Below, one piece after another: positions 28,474-39,262 of a DNA stretch of 64,000 bases (position 1 is its first letter; every line of letters begins with the position of its first letter). The notes beneath the pieces are model-generated. The model made no database searches. It had not been told where the DNA came from and saw only the letters and a list, made by a program, of their open reading frames with translations. Position numbers and translations under genes: made by a program. The DNA is taken from contig NZ_CADFEN010000011.1 of the NCBI RefSeq assembly GCF_902833145.1, forward strand, positions 124,001-188,000. Direction: 5' to 3'. Source of the stretch: Burkholderia sp. BCC0506 (lineage in GTDB: Bacteria; Pseudomonadota; Gammaproteobacteria; Burkholderiales; Burkholderiaceae).

Positions 28474-28497
28474 CATAACGTACGCACACGTATTATA
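28474..28497 (-). promoter_or_regulatory. Operator copy overlapping a -10 box of marR (site 2)
   Basis: CATAACGTACGCACACGTATTA is a weaker version of the shared palindrome. On the minus strand TATAAT (28497-28492) overlaps it. No good -35 was found, and the leader to marR would be about 280 bases. Confidence 0.55.
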
Positions 28498-28723
28498 TTG
28501 AATAAATGACATGTTGCGGTGGTTCATTGTGGTGCGGCAAAAACGGCGATCATGTCCGTTGCTTCATCGTGGGACCCCTGGCGGGCTCGCACGGTGCGCG
28601 AAATGCCTTTTAAAAGTGCAGGAATCCCCGTGTTCTCATGAGCAGGCGCCACGGTTCTCGAACCGACTGGATTGATGGGCCGTCGGCAGGGTTTGTACCT
28701 ACACCGTATGCAAATTTGAACCC

Positions 28724-28785
28724 TTGACACCATGGCGACACGGCTCCTATTATCGAATCAACAAAGTACGTATACGTACATTTGT
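28724..28785 (+). promoter_or_regulatory. amn operon promoter with palindromic operator (site 3)
   Basis: TTGACA (28724-28729), 18-base spacer, TATTAT (28748-28753). The operator 28761-28785 has the perfect 14-bp palindrome GTACGTATACGTAC (28766-28779) flanked by ACAAA/TTTGT. It covers the expected transcription start, the same layout as site 1. The leader before amnB is about 200 bases. Confidence 0.85.
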
Positions 28786-28929
28786 GATTCGAGAGAAAGG
28801 CGCAGGTAGCGGAGAAGGTGCAAGACGGGTAAGCGGTTTTCAAACCATAAACCGGTCATGGACGAGCGTCCGATTTGAAGGGTGACGTCAACGGAAGAAG
28901 CCAAAGGGCGGCGGCCGTGATCAACATGA

Positions 28930-29877
<948 letters not shown>

Positions 29878-29928
29878 TGGCAGGCGCGCAAACGAGCTTC
29901 CCTGGTCCCTTTCTAGAGTGTGAACATC

Positions 29929-30744
29929 ATGTCTATTGTTTCCGCGTTCATTGTTCCCGGTAGTCCGCTGCCCGAGCTTCGTTCCGACGTGCCGGGATGG
30001 CACCAATTCAAGCTGGCCATGCAACAGGCCGGCACTGCATTGAAAGCGTCCAAACCCGATGTCGTGCTGGTGTACTCGACGCAATGGTTTGCCGTGCTCG
30101 ACGAGATCTGGCTGACCCGAAGGCGCAGCCAGGACGTACACGTCGACGAGAACTGGCACGAGTTCGGCGAGCTGCAGTACGACCTCTATAGCGACGTGGA
30201 CCTCGCGACGCTGTGCATTCAGTCTTGCCAGAGCCAGGGTATCAACGCACGCGGCGCGGATTACCAGAACTTCCCGATCGACACGGGCACGATCGTCGCC
30301 AGCAGCGGCCTGGGGATCGGAGGGGAGGATCTGCCGCTGGTGGTGGCGTCCAACAATCTCTACGACAACGGCGAGGCGACGGCAAAGCTGGCGTCTATCG
30401 CGGTCTCCAGCGCGCAGCAGCAGGGGAAGAAGGTCGCCGTCGTGGGTGTGGGAGGACTGTCCGGAAGCGTTTTCACGAAGGACATTGATCCCAGTACCGA
30501 TCACATCGTCAAGCCGGAGGAAGACGAGTGGAACCGGCGGATGCTGGCGCTGTTTGAAGCAGGCGATGCCGACTCGATTCGCGAACTGTTCCCCGCCTAC
30601 GCCAAAGGCGCGCGTGTCGACATGGGCGGCAAGCACTTCAGCTGGGTGCTCGGTGCGCTCGGCGGCACTTTCGCGGGCGCCAAGGTTCACCACTACGGCC
30701 CGCTGTATGGGAGCGGTGCTGCGGTCATTGAATTCCGGATCTAA
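29929..30744 (+). CDS. amnA: 2-aminophenol 1,6-dioxygenase, alpha subunit
   Basis: 271 residues from ATG 29929, the usual AmnA length; a GTG nine bases earlier is also in frame. It is homologous to AmnB but has lost the metal ligands: FIVPGSPLPELR and VLVYSTQWFAV stand where AmnB has its His residues. In the known enzyme this subunit is structural, forming an alpha2beta2 tetramer. The 51-base gap from amnB has no strong ribosome binding site. A long hairpin follows the stop. Confidence 0.92.
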   Translation: MSIVSAFIVPGSPLPELRSDVPGWHQFKLAMQQAGTALKASKPDVVLVYSTQWFAVLDEIWLTRRRSQDVHVDENWHEFGELQYDLYSDVDLATLCIQSCQSQGINARGADYQNFPIDTGTIVASSGLGIGGEDLPLVVASNNLYDNGEATAKLASIAVSSAQQQGKKVAVVGVGGLSGSVFTKDIDPSTDHIVKPEEDEWNRRMLALFEAGDADSIRELFPAYAKGARVDMGGKHFSWVLGALGGTFAGAKVHHYGPLYGSGAAVIEFRI

Positions 30745-30748
30745 TGCC

Positions 30749-30778
30749 GGGGCCGAACGGGGCTGCCCGTTCGGCCCC
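30749..30778 (+). repeat. Perfect 13-bp hairpin inside the amn operon
   Basis: ggggccgaacggg (30749-30761), loop gctg and cccgttcggcccc (30766-30778), five bases after the amnA stop. It lacks a T run, so partial termination or protection of the upstream amnBA transcript is likelier than full termination. Confidence 0.75.
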
Positions 30779-30850
30779 GTCCGAACCCGAAGCTAAACAG
30801 TTCGACATGCGCGGCGAAAGTCGCGAGTCGGCGTAATCAAGGTAAAACGG

Positions 30851-32326
30851 ATGAAGCACTATCGAAATTTTGTAGATGGCCGATGGGTCGAAAGCACGCG
30901 TACGTTCGAAGATATCAGCCCTGTCGACGGTTCTCTGGTTGCGATAGTCCATGAGGCAAGCCGGGATCTGGTGGATCAGGCGGTCAAGGCCGGGCACCGG
31001 GCAGTCGCGGGCGAGTGGGGGCGCACCGGAACGGCGGAGCGGGTCGCCATGCTGCGCCGTATCGCCGACGAGATGGAACGCCGCCAGGACGATTTCCTTG
31101 CCGCCGAGATGGCGGATACCGGCAAGCCCCTTGCGATGGCGTCGAGCATCGATATCCCGCGGGGCATCGCAAACTTTCGCGCGTTCGCCGATATGCTCGC
31201 CACCGCGCCGCTCGACAGCCATCGGCTGGATCTCGCCGACGGCGGCTACGCGCTCAACTACGCTGCCCGCAAGCCACTGGGCGTCGTGGGCGTGATTTCC
31301 CCATGGAACCTGCCGCTGCTGTTGCTGACCTGGAAGGTCGCGCCGGCGCTGGCATGCGGTAACGCGGTCGTGGTGAAGCCTTCCGAGGAAACGCCGGGTA
31401 GCGCGACGTTGCTCGCCGAGGTCATGGAAGCCGCCGGCGTACCGCCCGGCGTGTTCAACCTGGTCCACGGTTTCGGGCCGGACTCCGCCGGCGAATTCAT
31501 CTCGCGTCATGAGGACATCAGCGCCATCACGTTTACCGGGGAGTCGCGCACGGGTACGACGATCATGCGTGCAGCGGCAGAGGGGGTGAAGCCGGTCTCA
31601 TTCGAGCTTGGCGGCAAGAATGCGGCGATCATTTTCGCCGACTGCGATTTCGACAAGATGCTCGACGGCATGATGCGTGCGCTATTCCTCAATAGCGGCC
31701 AGGTGTGCCTGTGTTCGGAACGCGTGTATGTCGAGCGGCCGCTCTTCGATCGATTCTGCGCGGCGTTGGTCGAGCGGATCAAAGCGATGAAGATCGACTG
31801 GCCCAACGACCCGAATACGCACATGGGGCCGCTCATTTCGGCCAAGCATCGCGACAAGGTGATGAGCTACTTCGGCCTGGCGCGCGACGAAGGGGCGACC
31901 TTCCTGACCGGCGGCAAAGCGCTGCGTTTCGGCGATGAGCGTGACGACGGCGCGTGGGTGGAGCCGACGGTGATCACCGGCCTGCCGGACGATGCGCGAT
32001 CGGTGCGCGAGGAAATCTTCGGGCCGATCTGCCATGTTGCACCGTTCGACAGCGAGCGCGAAGTGATCGCCCGCGCCAACGATACGCGGTACGGCCTGGC
32101 CGCGACGATCTGGACGTCGAACCTGAGCCGTGCGCATCGCGTGAGCGAGTCGATGCGTGTGGGTATCAGCTGGGTCAATACCTGGTTCCTGCGCGACCTG
32201 CGCACGCCGTTTGGCGGGGCGGGCCTGTCCGGTATCGGACGCGAGGGCGGGATGCATTCGCTCAATTTCTATTCGGAGCTGACCAACGTTTGCGTGCGCG
32301 TTGACGAGGAGATCGAGCATGTCTGA
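30851..32326 (+). CDS. amnC: 2-aminomuconate 6-semialdehyde dehydrogenase
   Basis: 491 residues of the NAD-dependent aldehyde dehydrogenase family. [20 protein letters not shown] and [11 protein letters not shown] form the cofactor site, [12 protein letters not shown] holds the general-base Glu, and [12 protein letters not shown] holds the nucleophilic Cys. It oxidises the ring-cleavage product to 2-aminomuconate. Position third in amnBACFEDHG supports the substrate; relatives act on 2-hydroxymuconate semialdehyde (DmpC/XylG). Its stop overlaps the start of amnF by eight bases. Confidence 0.92.
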   Translation: MKHYRNFVDGRWVESTRTFEDISPVDGSLVAIVHEASRDLVDQAVKAGHRAVAGEWGRTGTAERVAMLRRIADEMERRQDDFLAAEMADTGKPLAMASSIDIPRGIANFRAFADMLATAPLDSHRLDLADGGYALNYAARKPLGVVGVISPWNLPLLLLTWKVAPALACGNAVVVKPSEETPGSATLLAEVMEAAGVPPGVFNLVHGFGPDSAGEFISRHEDISAITFTGESRTGTTIMRAAAEGVKPVSFELGGKNAAIIFADCDFDKMLDGMMRALFLNSGQVCLCSERVYVERPLFDRFCAALVERIKAMKIDWPNDPNTHMGPLISAKHRDKVMSYFGLARDEGATFLTGGKALRFGDERDDGAWVEPTVITGLPDDARSVREEIFGPICHVAPFDSEREVIARANDTRYGLAATIWTSNLSRAHRVSESMRVGISWVNTWFLRDLRTPFGGAGLSGIGREGGMHSLNFYSELTNVCVRVDEEIEHV

Positions 32327-33104
32327 ACGAGTCCAACACGTGGCCGACCTGCTCGACCGGGCGGCCAGAACGGGGCAGCCGATTGCGCCGGTGCGTGAGC
32401 ACTTCACCGGTGGCGTCGCCGAGGCGTACGCGGCACAAGACCTGAATACGCAGCGTCAGGTACGCGAAGGGCGCCGTGTGACCGGCCGCAAGATCGGACT
32501 GACTTCGCTCGCCGTGCAGAAGCAACTGGGCGTCGATCAGCCCGACTTCGGAACGCTGTTCGACTCGATGGCGGTCAACGACAACGAGGAGATGGCCTGG
32601 TCTCGGCTGATGCAGCCGAAGTGCGAGGCCGAGGTGGCGCTGGTGCTCGAGCGCGACCTCGACGGCCAACACATCGTCATGACCGATCTCCTGGCGGCGA
32701 CCGCTTACGTGCTGCCCGCCATCGAAGTGGTCGGAAGCCGCATCGCGAACTGGGACATCAATATTCTCGACACCATTGCGGACAATGCATCCGCGGGCCT
32801 CTACGTGCTGGGGCAGCGTCCGGTCAAGCTTGCCGATCTGGACCTGCGGCTGGCCGGCATGATCATGGAGCGCAAGGGGGACGCCGTGTCGCTCGGCGTG
32901 GGTGCCGCGTGTCTCGGTCATCCGCTGAACGCAGCGCTCTGGCTTGCGCGGACCCTCGTCGACATGGGGACGCCGCTACGCGCCGGCGACGTGGTGCTGA
33001 CCGGCGCCCTCGGGCCGCTTGTCACGGTTTCCCCCGGCGACGTCATCGAGGCGCGCATCCAGGGTCTCGGTAGCGTACGTGCGCGCTTTGCCGAGGCCGG
33101 TTGA
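32319..33104 (+). CDS. amnF: 2-keto-4-pentenoate (2-oxopent-4-enoate) hydratase
   Basis: 261 residues from ATG 32319, overlapping amnC by eight bases. The fumarylacetoacetate-hydrolase-like fold shows in [37 protein letters not shown] (metal-binding acids) and the C-terminal [15 protein letters not shown]. It hydrates 2-hydroxypenta-2,4-dienoate to 4-hydroxy-2-oxovalerate. It is paralogous to the next gene; such hydratases and decarboxylases usually form a complex that channels the unstable dienol. Confidence 0.92.
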   Translation: MSERVQHVADLLDRAARTGQPIAPVREHFTGGVAEAYAAQDLNTQRQVREGRRVTGRKIGLTSLAVQKQLGVDQPDFGTLFDSMAVNDNEEMAWSRLMQPKCEAEVALVLERDLDGQHIVMTDLLAATAYVLPAIEVVGSRIANWDINILDTIADNASAGLYVLGQRPVKLADLDLRLAGMIMERKGDAVSLGVGAACLGHPLNAALWLARTLVDMGTPLRAGDVVLTGALGPLVTVSPGDVIEARIQGLGSVRARFAEAG

Positions 33105-33113
33105 GGAGATTTC

Positions 33114-33884
33114 ATGAAAATTCAACGTATTGCCAAGCGTCTCGACGATGCTGCAGTGAGCGGGCAGGCCACGCCGCAATTGACCGGTGACGATGCCGTG
33201 ACGCTTGAAGAAGCCTATGCCGTGCAGCGGGCGCTGGTAGGCCATCGTCTGGCGCGTGGGGCGCACCAGATCGGCATGAAGATGGGTTTCACGAGCCGGG
33301 CCAAGATGGCGCAGATGGGCGTCTCCGATCTGATTTGGGGCCGGCTCACATCCGACATGTGGGTCGAGGAAGGCGGCAGCATCGCACTGTCGGACTACGT
33401 TCATCCGCGAGTCGAGCCGGAAGTGTGCTTTCTGCTGGGCAAGCGGCTCGAAGGCAAGGTTACGCCGCTGCAGGCTCTCGCTGCAGTAGAGGCGGTGGCG
33501 CCCGCGCTCGAAGTGATCGATTCGCGCTACCGCGACTTCAAGTTCTCACTGCCCGATGTCGTGGCCGACAACGCTTCGTCGTCCGGCTTCGTGGTGGGTC
33601 AGTGGCACGCACGGGACACCGATGTGGGCAATCTGGGGCTGGTGATGTCCTTCGATGGTCGCCCCGTGGAAATGGGGACTACTGCTGCCATCCTCGGCGC
33701 GCCGATTCGTGGATTGGTCGCTGCCGCGCGTCTGGCGGCGCAGCAAGGCGAGGCGCTCGAAGCAGGAAGTCTCGTTCTGGCAGGGGCGGCAACTGCAGCT
33801 GTCGCGTTGCGCCCAGGCGTGGCGGTGAGCTGCGAGTTTCAGAACCTGGGCAAGGTGGTGTTCAACGTCCGGCGCGAGGAGTGA
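33114..33884 (+). CDS. amnE: 4-oxalocrotonate decarboxylase
   Basis: 256 residues of the DmpH/XylI family, homologous to the adjacent hydratase. [38 protein letters not shown] and GALRPGVAV-like C-terminal strands are typical. It decarboxylates 4-oxalocrotonate, with metal-dependent release of CO2, to 2-hydroxypenta-2,4-dienoate. It starts nine bases after amnF with a TTGAGGAGAT ribosome binding site, so the two are translationally linked. Confidence 0.92.
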   Translation: MKIQRIAKRLDDAAVSGQATPQLTGDDAVTLEEAYAVQRALVGHRLARGAHQIGMKMGFTSRAKMAQMGVSDLIWGRLTSDMWVEEGGSIALSDYVHPRVEPEVCFLLGKRLEGKVTPLQALAAVEAVAPALEVIDSRYRDFKFSLPDVVADNASSSGFVVGQWHARDTDVGNLGLVMSFDGRPVEMGTTAAILGAPIRGLVAAARLAAQQGEALEAGSLVLAGAATAAVALRPGVAVSCEFQNLGKVVFNVRREE

Positions 33885-33889
33885 ATCGT

Positions 33890-34321
33890 ATGACAGAGAC
33901 AGTCCAAAAGCACGCGGCGGTCGTGGAGGGCAAAGCCCGGCCCCTCGGGGCGTACCCGCACATCAAGCGTGCAGGGGATTTCCTGTTCGTATCGGGCACG
34001 AGCTCCCGGCGCGCCGACAACACCATTGCCGGCGCGGAACTCGATGCGTCGGGCAGGGCACGACCGGATATCGAGGTACAGACGCGAGAGGTCATCCAGA
34101 ACATTCGCGACATCCTCCGCAGCGCCGGCGCCGACCTGAAGGATGTGGTCGAAGCGTGCAGCTATCTGGTCAACATGAACGACTTCCCCCTGTACAACCA
34201 GGTCTACTCGGAATTCTTCGATGTGGACGGGCCGACGCGCACGACCGTGGCCGTGCATCAGCTGCCGCATCCTCATCTCGTCATCGAAATGAAGGTCGTG
34301 GCATACAAGCCAATCAGTTGA
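33890..34321 (+). CDS. amnD: 2-aminomuconate deaminase
   Basis: ATG 33890 gives 143 residues, the length of AmnD/NbaF. It belongs to the RidA superfamily ([20 protein letters not shown], then [20 protein letters not shown]). It removes the amino group of 2-aminomuconate as ammonia, yielding 4-oxalocrotonate, which is the step that separates aminophenol from catechol meta-cleavage. It begins only five bases after amnE. The presence of this gene is the strongest single reason for calling the pathway 2-aminophenol rather than catechol. Confidence 0.93.
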   Translation: MTETVQKHAAVVEGKARPLGAYPHIKRAGDFLFVSGTSSRRADNTIAGAELDASGRARPDIEVQTREVIQNIRDILRSAGADLKDVVEACSYLVNMNDFPLYNQVYSEFFDVDGPTRTTVAVHQLPHPHLVIEMKVVAYKPIS

Positions 34322-34406
34322 AGTGAAGGGGGGACTCCACGACGTTCGCGGCGGCCGGCATGGCGCCGCGCCCGTGGTACTTCCCACAAGCGAAAGGAAG
34401 AATATC

Positions 34407-35348
34407 GTGTCAGCGAATCGCGTACTAGCGGCGATCATCGGGTCGGGCAACATCGGCACCGACTTGATGATCAAGATCCTGCGTCATGGCAAGTCCCTGA
34501 AAATGGGCGCCATGGTCGGCATCGATCCACAATCGGACGGCCTGGCGCGCGCTGCGCGTCTCGATGTACCGGTGACGGCCGGCGGCATCGACGGCCTCCT
34601 CGCGATGCCAAATTTCAGCGACATCCGCATCGTGTTCGACGCGACGTCGGCAGGTGCGCACAAGCGTCACAACGAACTGCTGCAAGCAAAGGGCGTCCAG
34701 GTGATCGACCTCACGCCGGCTGCGATCGGCCCGTACGTGATTCCGGCGATCAATATCGACGAGCATCTCGATTCGCCGAACATCAACATGGTGACGTGCG
34801 GCGGGCAGGCCACCATTCCGATGGTGAAGGCCGTTTCGCGCGTGGCGAAGGTGCATTACGGCGAAATCATTGCATCGATCTCGAGCAAGTCGGCCGGCCC
34901 CGGCACGCGGGCTAACATCGACGAGTTCACCGAGACCACGTCGAAGGCGATCGAGGTGATCGGGGGCGCCGCGCGCGGCAAGGCCATCATCATCCTCAAC
35001 CCGGCCGAGCCGCCGCTCATCATGCGCGACACCGTGTTCACGCTATCGGAAATGGCGGATACGAAGGCTATCGAGAAAAGCATCGCCGAGATGGTGGAAT
35101 CCGTGCAGGGCTATGTGCCCGGATACCGGCTGAAGCAGCGTGTCCAGTTCGAGGAAATCTCCGCGGCGAACCCGTTGAACGTGCCGGGCCTCGGAAAGCT
35201 GTCGGGCTTGAAGACCACGGTCTTTCTGGAAGTCGAAGGCGCTGCGCACTACCTTCCTGCTTATGCGGGCAATCTCGACATCATGACCTCCGCCGCGCTT
35301 GCGTGTGCCGAGCGTTTCGCGCAGACGCGCCTGGTAGAAGCCACCTGA
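34407..35348 (+). CDS. amnH: Acetaldehyde dehydrogenase (acylating)
   Basis: 313 residues from GTG 34407 with AAAGGAAG upstream; an upstream in-frame start would add a 28-residue low-complexity leader. The Rossmann motif [15 protein letters not shown] and the nucleophile in [12 protein letters not shown] (Cys131) match DmpF/MhpF/BphJ. It turns acetaldehyde, CoA and NAD into acetyl-CoA and NADH. It normally forms a heterotetramer with the aldolase encoded next, channelling acetaldehyde between active sites. Confidence 0.95.
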   Translation: MSANRVLAAIIGSGNIGTDLMIKILRHGKSLKMGAMVGIDPQSDGLARAARLDVPVTAGGIDGLLAMPNFSDIRIVFDATSAGAHKRHNELLQAKGVQVIDLTPAAIGPYVIPAINIDEHLDSPNINMVTCGGQATIPMVKAVSRVAKVHYGEIIASISSKSAGPGTRANIDEFTETTSKAIEVIGGAARGKAIIILNPAEPPLIMRDTVFTLSEMADTKAIEKSIAEMVESVQGYVPGYRLKQRVQFEEISAANPLNVPGLGKLSGLKTTVFLEVEGAAHYLPAYAGNLDIMTSAALACAERFAQTRLVEAT

Positions 35349-35358
35349 GGACCGCATC

Positions 35359-36396
35359 ATGAGCAAGAAGCTTTACATTTCCGACGTCACGCTGCGTGAC
35401 GGCAGCCATGCCGTGCGTCATCAGTACAGCATCAAGAGCGTTCGCGAGATCGCGCAGGCGCTGGATGATGCGCGGGTGGACAGTCTGGAAGTCGCCCACG
35501 GCGACGGCTTGTCCGGTTCCAGTTTCAACTACGGCTTTGGCGCACATACCGACGTCGAGTGGATCGAAGCCGTGGCCGATACGGTCCAGCACGCGAAGGT
35601 CGCGACGTTGCTGATTCCCGGTGTCGGCACTGTGCACGACTTGCGCAATGCCTATGACGCCGGCGCTCGCGTGGTACGCGTCGCCACGCACTGCACCGAA
35701 GCCGACGTCTCGAAGCAGCACATCGAATTTGCCCGCAATCTGGGGATGGACGCTGTCGGGTTCCTGATGATGAGCCACATGAACACACCGCAAAAGCTCG
35801 CGGAGCAGGCGAAGCTCATGGAGAGCTATGGCGCGTCGTGCGTGTATGTGGTCGATTCGGGCGGCGCATTGAGCATGAACGACGTACGCGATCGCTTCCG
35901 CGCGTTCAAGGATGTGCTGAAGCCGGAAACGCAAACCGGCATACATGCCCACCACAATCTCAGTCTGGGTGTAGCAAACTCCATCGTTGCCGTGGAGGAG
36001 GGGTGCGACCGTATCGATGCCAGCCTGGCGGGAATGGGCGCCGGTGCAGGGAATGCACCACTGGAGGTCTTCATCGCCGCGGCAGAACGGATGGGCTGGA
36101 ACCACGGTTGCGATCTGTACAAGCTCATGGACGCCGCGGACGACATCGTCCGTCCGTTGCAAGACCGGCCGGTGCGCGTCGATCGCGAAACGCTCGCGTT
36201 GGGCTATGCCGGCGTGTACTCGAGCTTTCTGCGCCACGCGGAAGCTGCCGCAGCCCGATACGATCTGAAGACGGTGGACATTCTCGTCGAGCTCGGGCGC
36301 CGTAAGATGGTCGGCGGCCAGGAAGACATGATCGTCGACGTCGCGCTCGATCTTCAGAATGCGCGATCCAGTTCAGCGGCCGCGGCCGATCGCTGA
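35359..36396 (+). CDS. amnG: 4-hydroxy-2-oxovalerate aldolase
   Basis: 345 residues of the DmpG/BphI/MhpE family (DRE-TIM metallolyases). The start [17 protein letters not shown] carries the catalytic Arg-Asp pair, and [13 protein letters not shown] provides the metal-binding His residues. It splits 4-hydroxy-2-oxovalerate into pyruvate and acetaldehyde and works as a complex with AmnH, encoded ten bases upstream. This closes the path to central metabolism. Confidence 0.95.
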   Translation: MSKKLYISDVTLRDGSHAVRHQYSIKSVREIAQALDDARVDSLEVAHGDGLSGSSFNYGFGAHTDVEWIEAVADTVQHAKVATLLIPGVGTVHDLRNAYDAGARVVRVATHCTEADVSKQHIEFARNLGMDAVGFLMMSHMNTPQKLAEQAKLMESYGASCVYVVDSGGALSMNDVRDRFRAFKDVLKPETQTGIHAHHNLSLGVANSIVAVEEGCDRIDASLAGMGAGAGNAPLEVFIAAAERMGWNHGCDLYKLMDAADDIVRPLQDRPVRVDRETLALGYAGVYSSFLRHAEAAAARYDLKTVDILVELGRRKMVGGQEDMIVDVALDLQNARSSSAAAADR

Positions 36397-36423
36397 CCCA
36401 GCCTTACTCTCGGAACCCGGAAA

Positions 36424-38739
36424 ATGAGCGATTCGAAGTGGATTCAGACTGCGTCGCACTGGGGCGTCTATGACGTTCACCTGAAGGACGGTGAAATCTC
36501 GGGCGTGACTGCGTTCAATGAGGATCCGGGCCCACCTGCTCTGATTCAGGCACTGCCGCAGATGGTGCGCAGCCCGCTGCGCATCGATCAGCCATACGTT
36601 CGCGCCGGGTATTTGAAGAGCCGGGAGGGGTCTCGAGCGGGGCGCGGCGCGGAACCATTCGTTCCGGTCACGTGGGACGTCGCAATGGATCTGGTCGAAG
36701 ACGGGCTGCGCAGAGTCAAGTCCGAGTTCGGCAATGAAGCGATATATGGCGGCTCCTATGGTTGGGCTAGTGCAGGGCGGCTGCACCATTCCCCCAGCGT
36801 TCTGAAGCGATTCCTGGGGCTGTTCGGCGGCTACGTCGACAAACGGGGCAATCACAGCTTTGGCGCGGCGATGCACATCGCGCCGTATGTGATCGGTTCG
36901 TCCGACGTCACGTCGATGGCTGTCCCATGGGTGCACATTGCCGAACATACCGAACTCGTCGTCATGTTCGGTGGCGCCCACGTCAAGAACATGCAGATCG
37001 ACGCAGGAGGTGCCGCGGTCCATGAGGCCGAGCAGTGGATCGCGCGCATCGCGCGCTCGAACGTCGAGTTCGTCAACATCAGCCCGGCCCGCGACAACGT
37101 GTCCGAACCGCTGAAGGCAGACTGGCTCCCGATCGTTCCGAACACCGATACGGCGATGATGCTGGGGCTTGCGCATGTGCTGGTGAGCGAGAACCTGCAT
37201 GACAAGCGATTCCTCGACGTCTACTGCGAGGGATTCGAGCCGTTCAGGCGTTATCTGCTTGGGGAAACCGACGGCGTGCCGAAGGATGCGGCATGGGCCT
37301 CGCGCATCTGCGGCGTGGCCGCGGACACGATTCGCGATCTTGCTCGCAGGATGGCGGCGCATAAAACGCTGATTGCGACAGCCTGGTCGGTCCAGCGCGC
37401 CGATCACGGCGAGCAGCCGGTATGGATGACGATCGCTCTGGCCAGTCTGCTCGGGCAGATCGGCGAGCCGGGTTGCGGATTCAGTTTCGGTATTGGCGCC
37501 GTTGCGGGGATTGCCGTCCGCCGGCCTCGCGACATTCCGCGTCCGACCTTTCCTCTTGGCCCCAATCCCGTGCGCGCTTACGTACCGGTCGGACGCGTGG
37601 CGGACATGCTGCTCGAGCCGGGCTCCGAGCTCGAATACGACGGGTCGACGATCCGGATGCCCGATATCAAGCTGATCTATTCGGTTGGCGGCAACCCGTT
37701 CCATCACAACACGAATCTCAACCGGTTCGTGCGAGCGTGGCGCCGGCCGGATTTCGTGGTCGTGCATGAACCGTGGTGGAGCCCGCCGGCCAGATATGCC
37801 GATGTCGTGTTGCCGGCGACGACGACCATGGAGCGCAACGACATCCTTGCGACGGAATTGCAGCGTCACTGGATCGCGATGCATCAGGTGATTCCGCCCG
37901 TGGCACAGTCGCGGAACGATTTCGATGTATTTGCGGAGCTGTCGGAACGGATGGGCTTCGGGAACGCTTATACCGAAGGACGTAACGAGATGGAGTGGCT
38001 GCGCCATATGTATGCTCAAGCTTGCGAACGCGCGATCGGCTTGGGATATGCGCCGCCGGATTTCGATTCGTTCTGGGAGCAAGGGTCGTATGAATTCCCA
38101 TCCAGCGACGAGTATCTGGAGCCGGCGCTGTTGGCGGATTTCCGCGCCGATCCCGCGGCACATCGCCTCAAGACGCCCTCTGGAAAGATCGAACTCTTTT
38201 CGCAGCGGATAGCGGAGTACGGGTATGACGATTGCCCACCGCATCCGACTTGGCTGGAACCGGCTGAATGGCTCGGTGGCGAAAAGGCGGCAAGATTTCC
38301 GCTGCATCTGCTATCGAATCAGCCCGCCGGCAAGCTGCACAGCCAGCTCGATCCGAGCCCGGTCAGTGTTCAGTTCAAGCGCAATGGCAGAGAGGTGTTG
38401 AATCTCTCGCCGCGGGACGCCGCCGAGCGCGGTATCGAAGACGGCGATATCGTCCGCGTCTATAACGATCGCGGGGCATTTCTCGCATCGGCGCGGGTGA
38501 GCGGGGATTTGATGAACGGCGTCGCACAGATTCCGACAGGCGCATGGTTCGACCCTGAAGACCCCGGCGCCGATTGCTCTCTCGAGAAGCACGGCAATCC
38601 CAACGTAGTGACGCTCGACAAGGGGACATCCCGGTTGGGGCAGGGATCGGTCGCGCAAACGGTGCTGATCGAGGTCGAGAAGTTCGCGCAGCCGCCGCGC
38701 GTCACGGCGTTCGACCTTCCCGTGTTTTCCTCGGAGTAA
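36424..38739 (+). CDS. DMSO-reductase-family molybdoenzyme (BisC/TorZ-like), cytoplasmic
   Basis: 771 residues. YGGSYGWASAGRLHH carries the Ser (residue 111) that ligates molybdenum in DMSO, TMAO and biotin-sulfoxide reductases. There is no N-terminal Cys cluster and no Tat signal, so it should be a soluble enzyme with bis-MGD only. The C-terminal molydopterin-binding domain is present (LLSNQPAGKLHSQLDPSPVS). Relatives reduce S-oxides, N-oxides and N-hydroxylated compounds, or transfer hydroxyl groups on phenols. It lies 27 bases after amnG in the same operon and is not part of the classical amn set. Reduction of an N-hydroxy or N-oxide substrate feeding the pathway is a reasonable guess; no reductant partner gene is adjacent. 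Confidence 0.85.
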   Translation: MSDSKWIQTASHWGVYDVHLKDGEISGVTAFNEDPGPPALIQALPQMVRSPLRIDQPYVRAGYLKSREGSRAGRGAEPFVPVTWDVAMDLVEDGLRRVKSEFGNEAIYGGSYGWASAGRLHHSPSVLKRFLGLFGGYVDKRGNHSFGAAMHIAPYVIGSSDVTSMAVPWVHIAEHTELVVMFGGAHVKNMQIDAGGAAVHEAEQWIARIARSNVEFVNISPARDNVSEPLKADWLPIVPNTDTAMMLGLAHVLVSENLHDKRFLDVYCEGFEPFRRYLLGETDGVPKDAAWASRICGVAADTIRDLARRMAAHKTLIATAWSVQRADHGEQPVWMTIALASLLGQIGEPGCGFSFGIGAVAGIAVRRPRDIPRPTFPLGPNPVRAYVPVGRVADMLLEPGSELEYDGSTIRMPDIKLIYSVGGNPFHHNTNLNRFVRAWRRPDFVVVHEPWWSPPARYADVVLPATTTMERNDILATELQRHWIAMHQVIPPVAQSRNDFDVFAELSERMGFGNAYTEGRNEMEWLRHMYAQACERAIGLGYAPPDFDSFWEQGSYEFPSSDEYLEPALLADFRADPAAHRLKTPSGKIELFSQRIAEYGYDDCPPHPTWLEPAEWLGGEKAARFPLHLLSNQPAGKLHSQLDPSPVSVQFKRNGREVLNLSPRDAAERGIEDGDIVRVYNDRGAFLASARVSGDLMNGVAQIPTGAWFDPEDPGADCSLEKHGNPNVVTLDKGTSRLGQGSVAQTVLIEVEKFAQPPRVTAFDLPVFSSE

Positions 38740-38741
38740 GC

Positions 38742-38760
38742 GCCGGAACGTCGTTCCGGC
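38742..38760 (+). repeat. Short hairpin after the molybdoenzyme gene
   Basis: gccggaa (38742-38748) / ttccggc (38754-38760), directly after the stop codon, no T run. Confidence 0.5.
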
Positions 38761-38804
38761 CGCCGCGCAGGCAACTCGAAAACCATCGAATCAAGGAGAG
38801 GACC

Positions 38805-39020
38805 GTGCCTTTGATACAGGTCATGCTCGTCGACGGTCGGACGACGGCAGAGAAAACAGCGTTGATCGCCGGTTTGACCGAAGCAGCTGTGACTGCGCTG
38901 GGTGCACCGAGAGAGTCGGTACGGGTCATCCTGCAAGAGGTGCCGCCCGCACACTGGGGCGTGGGCGGTGTACCGAAGTCTTCAGTCGCCGCCGCCTCGC
39001 CACCAGGCAAGGGCGCATAG
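38805..39020 (+). CDS. 4-oxalocrotonate tautomerase-family protein
   Basis: 71 residues from GTG 38805 with an AAGGAGAGG ribosome binding site. After Met removal the catalytic Pro is N-terminal (M-PLIQVMLVDGRTTAEKTALI); VTALGAPRESVRVILQEVP and WGVGG are the usual 4-OT features. It would interconvert the enol and keto forms of 4-oxalocrotonate made by AmnD before decarboxylation by AmnE. Not part of the classical amnBACFEDHG order but functionally expected. Last gene of the operon started at site 3. Confidence 0.9.
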   Translation: MPLIQVMLVDGRTTAEKTALIAGLTEAAVTALGAPRESVRVILQEVPPAHWGVGGVPKSSVAAASPPGKGA

Positions 39021-39077
39021 CGTCGACCTGATTCCGAAAGCGGATGCGGAACGGCGCTTCGAGGGTTTCCGATAGTC

Positions 39078-39136
39078 TTGACACTGAAATTTGCGGTGAT
39101 TAAATTCAAAGAAAAATGCGACGTACACGTACTTAG
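39078..39136 (+). promoter_or_regulatory. Sigma-70 promoter with palindromic operator (site 4)
   Basis: TTGACA (39078-39083), 17-base spacer, TAAATT (39101-39106), then the operator core GACGTACACGTACTTA (39120-39135) over the expected start site. It drives the AraC/XylS gene at 39263. Confidence 0.75.
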
Positions 39137-39262
39137 TCGGGCGTACCTATGCATGCTTTGATGTGGTTGTGACGGTCGGGAACTGCATTCTCTGAGCGAC
39201 ATCCGGGCCGGGGAGTCTCTGGAAGCGGTGCTCCCGTCCGTCCCCGGGAAGCTGAGGATGTC

